Source: Heliocybe sulcata
Lineage: Eukaryota; Basidiomycota; Agaricomycetes; Gloeophyllales; Gloeophyllaceae
Length of the DNA stretch: 64,000 nucleotides
Assembly: GCA_004369045.1 (NCBI GenBank)
Contig: ML213507.1
Span: 176,078 to 240,077 of the forward strand
Reading direction: 5' to 3'
Part shown: in pieces, positions 58,697 to 64,000 of the stretch
Layout of the letters: each line of letters opens with the position of its first letter
Numbering within the stretch: position 1 is the first letter of the stretch
The notes under the pieces: generated by a model
The model's input: only the letters and a program-made list of their open reading frames with translations
The model's database searches: none
What the model was told of the DNA's origin: nothing
Made by a program: the position numbers and the translations under genes

Positions 58697-59343
58697 ACAT
58701 ATATCTATACCGCTCGGCAGTGTCCACTGCCACAACCTGACGTGCCGAGGCCACAAAAGTAAATAGGAACATACAAGAAATCTATCCGACATCAAAAACG
58801 GAGGTTCGGCTAGGGCCATCAGTCCGGCAGTCCGGCAATGCCGAAAGGTCATCCCGTAGAGAAGTAGAGAAGCCTACCGAACGCGACGGGAGCGGAGTGC
58901 TTCTCTACGATCGGTCTTCGGCATAGAGTCGCAGTTATCCCTGGACTCTGGGATCCGGATCACTGAAGTCTACTATTACAGGCAGTAATGCACCTCACCT
59001 ACATGTGAGTACTTAATCCCACATGTCGTCCGACCGCTACAATAGTTGTCAATATCAGGCAGGCAAGACTGCATGCGAGGAAACGACAATTTGACTTCTA
59101 GGCGTCCGCCGCCACTCCTAAGAAGCGCGCCGAACGCAGCGCATGTCGGGTCAGAGGAGGAGTGTAATCTCAGCGATGAACCTTCCATGTAAGTTCCTAG
59201 CGAGCGTACGCTCCCGTCTTAGATTTTCTTCTTTTCCTGCAGCGGAGCCAATTATTCAGACTCCAGAGCGAGACTGATTAACCAAAAATTCGGCCCGACC
59301 TGGACGAATTCTGAAACATCATGTCATGCTCGCTGAACGTAAC
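58697..59343. other. Intergenic stretch
   Basis: Upstream region of the adenylate-forming reductase. A minus-strand frame at 58976-59188 has no recognised motif. No element is identified beyond the LINE edge. Confidence 0.45.
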
Positions 59344-59351
59344 TATATAAG
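59344..59351 (+). promoter_or_regulatory. TATA box of the adenylate-forming reductase gene
   Basis: TATATAAG 64 bp upstream of the ATG at 59408; good match and spacing. Confidence 0.6.
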
Positions 59352-59407
59352 CTTCGCGCGTAACATGGCATTCATCCCTGACATTTAGTCCCGTCGCAAC
59401 CTCATTC

Positions 59408-62400
59408 ATGGCTTCATCGCAGTCTCACTGGTCTATCCCCGCTTTCGACGGCTCAGTCGCCCTCCCAGACCTGGTCGATCTTCGTCTCCAGGAAAATCCT
59501 GAACGTACCTACGCGGTTTTCCCTTCTGACGCTCCTCATGGCGAACCCACGCACATCACTTACTTGGAATGGTGTCGCGCCGCCCACCGCGTCGCCCATC
59601 TTCTACGTCCTCAGCCCGATTTCGAGAGGCGGGAGGTGGTGGGTGTCCTAGTCAACTGCGACACCCTAATGTACGCTACCACCATAACAGGCCTGATAAG
59701 GGCTGGTTTGACAGTGCGTCCGGTTCCTGCAGTATAAACAAGATTTGAAGATTGACGTCTGGATTCTAGCCATATCCTATGTCCAACCGTAACTCCCCGG
59801 CTGCGGTCAGCCATATGCTGCAGAAGACGTCTTGCCACCGCCTGATCACGACCTCTGCCTCTCTCAACTCGCTCATCTCCGGAATCAAGGCTGATTTGTC
59901 CGCCGAAGGTTATGAGCTCACCATTGATGAACTTCCCTCTATCTACGATGTCTTTCCCCGTCTTGGTCGCGAGACCGCTGCCGACCCCTTCACGCCGTAT
60001 CCGCCCATGACGAACTGCAAGCCCGACGATATCATTTTCTATATACACTCTTCTGGCTCTACTGGTTTCCCCAAGTCCATCCCTCATTCAAACAGGACTA
60101 TGCTCGGGTGGTATAGCGGACGTAAGTTCCTAGCTACTGCATTACTACCTAGGATTCCTTCACTGATATCCTCCGTCGTCAGCGCTGGGTATCGATATGT
60201 ACAAATACTCCCAGCACTTACGTTTTGGCGCATTGGCGCTTCCTGCATTCCACATGATGGGCATGTCCTTCCAAGTATTCGCACCATTGATAGCCGGTAT
60301 AAGTGTGGCCTTCTTTGAGCCGAAGTGGCCCGCTCTTCCCATTGTTCCGGGCCCAGGAAATACACTGGAGGGAATGAAGAAAACAAGGATTAATTCTATT
60401 ATTTGTGTGCCAACATTCCTAGAGGTACGATCGGTCATAACTTCTGCCTATATGGAGTCGTGCCAACTGACTGCGACATACAGTTATGGTCGGAATCAGA
60501 AGAAGCGATCGCATTTCTCAGAGAGATGGAAGTCGTGGTACGTATTATATAAACTCGTGCCCAGCTGTAACTTCACCTCAAATTGTGTTCTAGATATTCG
60601 GTGGCGGTCCCTTGTCCCGGCAGATTGGAAACAAACTCGCCTCGAGAGGCGTCCGTCTCAGGTCCGGGTACGGAGGTACTGAGTTCGGCGCCGTGACCTA
60701 CTTTATTGCGCCAAAGGAACTAGCGGTCGATCCCATGGAATGGGAGTACTTGATATTTAATCCGAGGATTCCAGTTAGGATGGCACCTCTCGAAGATGGG
60801 AAATATGAGCTACAGGTGCTGGTGTGTTTCAATTTCATAGCTCATCATCAGCGCTCTATGTTGATTGCACCTGCATTCGATAGCACAGTGACATCCATCC
60901 TTTACTCGTACACAATCTTCCAGACGTTCCTGGGTACGCGACTTCCGATCTATTCGAGAAGCATCCGACGAAAGAAGGTTTATGGAAGATGTAAGTCCCT
61001 TTGCGTGGTATTTGGGTTCCGTGTCCTAACACTCTGCAAAATGACTCAGTGTTGGCCGCATAGACGACGTCCTGATCCTTGCTTCTGGTGAGTAGTATCC
61101 GTCCTCAGTTATAGGTGACGGTCTTGACAAGACTGCCGGTATAGGGGAAAAGACGGTACCTGCCCCGATGGAAGGAAAAATATTGACGTCGCCTCTCGTA
61201 TCCGGCGCCATGATGTTCGGTCGTGGGCATAACGAAGTCGGCATTCTTATCGAGCCCAGACCAGAGCATGCTATCGACCCTGCCGATGAGGAGGCTTTGG
61301 TCGAGTTCCGGAATGCCATATGGTAGGTGCTTTGCGGACTCTTGGGCGTAATGGTACTTACGGCTCTTTCAGGTCTGTCATTGAAGAGGCCAACGAAGAA
61401 GCACCAGCCTTCAGTCGCATATTCAAGGAGATGATACTAGTAACTTCTCCTGAGAAGCCGATGCGCCGCGCTCCCAAAGGCACCGTTATTCGGAAGGCGA
61501 CGCTTGCTGATTATGCTCAAGAAATCGATGAGCTGTTCGTCCAATGTTCACGTCGTTCCAATCCGCACTGACTGACTATTTGCGTAGCTATGAGAGAGTG
61601 GAGTCGAGCAGGGGTGAAGATGTCGATCCCCCGAAGAGCTGGGAGACAACGGACTTGAAAGAGTGGCTGATCCTACAAGCTCAGGAGATCAATGACATGA
61701 GCAAAGGGTCGCTGCCTGATCCTGAAGTAGACCTCTTTGCTCAAGGTTTCGACAGGCGAGTATACATCCTCTGTTACTCTGCGCTACATGTCTAACTAGT
61801 TGCGAAAGCTTGAGTGCAACGTTCCTTCGGAATCGCATTATCGGAGCCTTGCGCTTGTCTGAGAATCCAGCGGCCAAGGTCGCGGCGGCAACTGTCTCAC
61901 AGAACTTTGTGTTTGCGAACAGCACCATCGTCTCTTTGGCTACGGCTATTCGCAACCTCATCTCCCCTCTTGCTAACGGTCATGTGCCGGAACACTCGCA
62001 CGTTGCCGTCATGGAACAATTGATCCTGAAGTACTCGGCGGATATGCCCACGCTCAGTGCGAGTTCGGCCGCTGCCCTTCCACCAAAGTCGACGGTGCTG
62101 CTTACGGGCACTACCGGTGGTCTGGGGTCCTCCATGCTGTGGATGTTGCTTGAAGATGAGATGGTCGAACGCGTCTATGCCTTTAATAGGAAGTCCTCTC
62201 GTGCGAGTCTTGCCGAACGACAGAAGGTGGCCTTCGAGGACCGAGGGCTGCCGGTCCACCTACTAGAGTCCCCTAAACTCGTCCTAGTTGAGGGCGAAGA
62301 GTCTAGCCACAATCTTGGTCTCGACAGCGCTCTCTATAACGAGGTCCGTAGCAAAGCAGATTGTCGCGCCGTCACTTCTTGCTAACCATAGATCCCAGTT

Positions 62401-63476
62401 ACGGACGACTTGCACACGAATCATTCACAACGCCTGGAGGCTCGACTTTAACCTCTCCGTCTCTTCCTTCGAGCCGAACATCAGAGGCGTACGAAATCTG
62501 ATCGATTTAGGCCTCGCTTCTCCCTATGGATCCAACTTCCGCTTCCTCTTCACATCGTCCGTCGGTACTTCTCAAGGTTGGAATCTGGAGAAGGGCGAGT
62601 TTCCGGAAGAGTCCGATCTGCCCCTCGATGTCGCTGTCGGAGCTGGCTACGGAGAGAGCAAGTTCGTCTCCGAGAAGGTAAGACGTCTTCGGATGTCAAC
62701 TTGCTCTGGCCATCTAATTATTGGTGTAGCTTCTCGTGGAGGCGGGTCAGCGTGGGATACAGACGACGTCTTTGAGGATTGGTCAGATTGCTGGTGGCAA
62801 GCCAGACGGAGCATGGGCAACGTCGGACTGGGTGCCTATTTTCATCAAGTCCAGCAGAGCCCTCGGCTGTCTGCCGGACGCAGAAGGAGTGAGCACTTTT
62901 ATAATTCTAATTCTTCACGTTCGTTTATTTACCCCGAAAGGTGTCAACATGGATGACCTCCGAAGTAGTAGCGCAGGCTGTCCTAGATGCTGCGTTTGCA
63001 GGGGAACGTCCTCCTTCCACTCTTAACGTACTACACCCCCGCCCTGTATCGTGGTCGAGTATCATGGAGGACGTCCGGACGGCCTTGATGGAGATCGTCG
63101 ACCAGGGTAAGAGCGAGCCGCTTCCTCTGGTGCCATTCAAGCAGTGGATCGCGTTGCTCGAAAAGAAGGCTGCAGGTGCCACCGAGGGTGACATCAAGGC
63201 TATGGTGCGTTATATCTTCTCAATGTCACGTTCTTGTCTGACAGCACGCCTTAACAGCCGGCGATCAAGCTGCTACCGTTCTTCCAAAACATGGCGCTAG
63301 CGGACCAGGCGATACGCGCTTCCGGGCAGACTGAGACGGAAGCTGGAGGGATGCCTCGGTTCGCCACGCGAAAGGCACAGACTGTCAGCCAGGCTCTACG
63401 AGATGCGCCAGAGCTCAGTGCCGAGGATGTGGAGAGGTGGATCGCATACTGGAACAAGAAGGGATTTTTTGCATAA
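59408..63476 (+). CDS. NRPS-like adenylate-forming reductase (A-T-R)
   Basis: Single-module enzyme activating a carboxylic acid with ATP, loading it on a phosphopantetheine arm and releasing it by NADPH reduction to an aldehyde or alcohol. About 1,100 residues, some fourteen exons. A domain: PYPMSNRNSPAAVSHML, the ATP motif IHSSGSTGFPKSIPHSN, FGGGPLSRQIGNKLA, GYGGTEFGAVT, GYATSDLFEKHP, VGRIDDVLILASGEK and PKGTVIRK with the A10 Lys. T domain: DLFAQGFDSLSATFLRNRI, whose Ser takes the phosphopantetheine. R domain: VLLTGTTGGLGSSMLW (Rossmann), IIHNAWRLDFNLSVSSFEPN, FTSSVGTSQGW, GYGESKFVSEKLLVEAGQRG with the catalytic Tyr-x-x-x-Lys region, SLRIGQIAG. An unusual GC-AG intron (61756-61808) splits the key Ser codon. 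Product unknown; no neighbouring pathway genes are evident. Confidence 0.93.
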
Positions 63477-63484
63477 TTTGTAGA

Positions 63485-63578
63485 CAATATAGAAATATAG
63501 AAGGAAGTCCTATATTTAACCTTATAGAGTTATAGAGTTATAGATAATATATAGAAGGAAGTGTTATATATTTAACCT
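63485..63578. repeat. AT-rich tandem repeat after the reductase gene
   Basis: Two near-identical units, atatagaaggaagtcctata... at about 63495-63523 and atatagaaggaagtgttata... at about 63549-63578, are separated by tatagagt repeats. It lies within 20 bp of the stop codon, so in the 3' UTR or terminator of the reductase gene. Confidence 0.7.
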
Positions 63579-63842
63579 CAATATTCTTCTACTTGTGATC
63601 ATGAGCGCGTTCTATGATTGTTTATACTTTGTCGCCAACCTACACGGATACGACAAGTTGTCACCAGATCGAAATTGGACTGTCCTGCTCGAGCCTTGGG
63701 GGTTGACTGACCTGTCTGACAACGACATGTCAGCCAGCCGCCCTAGTCGTGGCATGCCAGCCGCTGGTCCGTATCCCAACGAAAGAATATGACGCTGCTG
63801 CGTCCAGGCAGGCAGCCTGTTCGCTCTCTATTCTATACGTAC
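63579..63842. other. Short stretch, possibly intron and exon of the edge gene
   Basis: A plus-strand frame from an ATG at 63601 (MSAFYDCLYFVANLHGYDKL) has no recognised family. The minus strand could hold a following exon of the gene entering from the right edge. Confidence 0.3.
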
Positions 63843-64000
63843 CCTGCACAAGCACCAGTACTATGGTCGTCCTCCACAAACGTTCGCACACTCAGGTTGT
63901 CGAGCGGGAAGCTAGTAGGGGTCACACTCGCTCCTTGACATCTGTCGCAGTCAATCATGCTCAAGACAAGGGCATCGGTGACTTCGGGTGTATATACGCC
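63843..64000 (-). CDS. Possible exon of a gene running off the right edge
   Basis: On the minus strand a frame is open from the window edge (GVYTPEVTDALVLSMIDCDR, then QGASVTPTSFPLDNLSVRTF) to a good donor (GTACGT) at 63842. Composition is protein-like. A second exon may follow after an acceptor near 63805. No family is recognised and most of the gene would lie outside the window. Confidence 0.35.

Noticed and set aside
59408-63476. Alpha-aminoadipate reductase (Lys2)
   Set aside because: Length about 1,100 residues and the motif style fit the shorter basidiomycete adenylate-forming reductases; Lys2 is longer with a different N-terminal part.

Overview
The window reads as nuclear DNA of a basidiomycete fungus, most likely an Agaricomycete. 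Genes are dense and lie on both strands. Nearly every one is cut by many short introns (about 48-65 nt, GT...AG), and several products belong to families I know mainly from Agaricomycetes (DUF6697, unnamed membrane and low-complexity proteins, an adenylate-forming reductase). There are no operons, ribosome binding sites, CRISPR arrays or prophages, and I found no tRNA or rRNA gene. Intron placement is my own reading from splice signals plus frame and family motifs; it has not been checked against transcripts.

Layout, left half. 1.0-2.9 kb DUF6697 protein (+). 3.1-5.5 kb MFS transporter of the Mch1/nodulin-like type (-), with a 10-nt microexon. 6.6-11.4 kb Yta7/ATAD2-type AAA ATPase with a bromodomain region (+). 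11.6-14.2 kb cytosolic endo-beta-N-acetylglucosaminidase, GH85 (-), divergent from O6-methylguanine-DNA methyltransferase at 14.6-15.2 kb (+). 16.0-18.3 kb ferric reductase (-). 18.4-21.4 kb unresolved. 21.4-23.7 kb multi-pass membrane protein (-). 23.7-30.2 kb is a rearranged, gene-poor stretch: an inverted pair of ~0.4 kb repeats, an unnamed conserved gene (25.0-26.5 kb, -), a broken partial copy of the methyltransferase locus (26.6-27.1 kb), and a small secreted protein (27.9-28.2 kb, -). 30.3-31.6 kb UbiA-type prenyltransferase (+).

Right half. 31.9-35.2 kb large low-complexity protein (-). 37.3-38.9 kb aldo/keto reductase (+). 39.1-39.8 kb HPP membrane protein gene with one in-frame stop (-). 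40.4-42.5 kb Hrp1-type two-RRM protein (+), tail-to-tail with 43.0-46.2 kb Rna14/CstF77 (-); both are predicted parts of mRNA cleavage/polyadenylation factor I. 47.6-48.5 kb PdxT/Sno glutaminase of vitamin B6 synthesis (+). 49.5-51.8 kb secreted serine carboxypeptidase (+). 52.3-53.8 kb unnamed basidiomycete protein (+). 54.2-56.7 kb SAMHD1-like HD-domain protein (+). 57.0-58.7 kb a 5'-truncated LINE flanked by a 13-bp target-site duplication (-). 59.4-63.5 kb adenylate-forming reductase A-T-R (+). An exon of a further gene runs off the right edge (-).

Most genes are unrelated housekeeping functions. The clearest functional pairing is Hrp1 with Rna14. The adenylate-forming reductase, prenyltransferase, aldo/keto reductase and ferric reductase are the enzymes with possible specialised-metabolism roles, but they lie far apart and do not form an evident cluster. 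I did not find a convincing new multi-gene system. The most informative oddities are the segmental duplication of the methyltransferase locus, the inverted repeats, a GC-AG intron through the phosphopantetheine serine codon, the microexon, and the long CTAG-rich intron of Hrp1.
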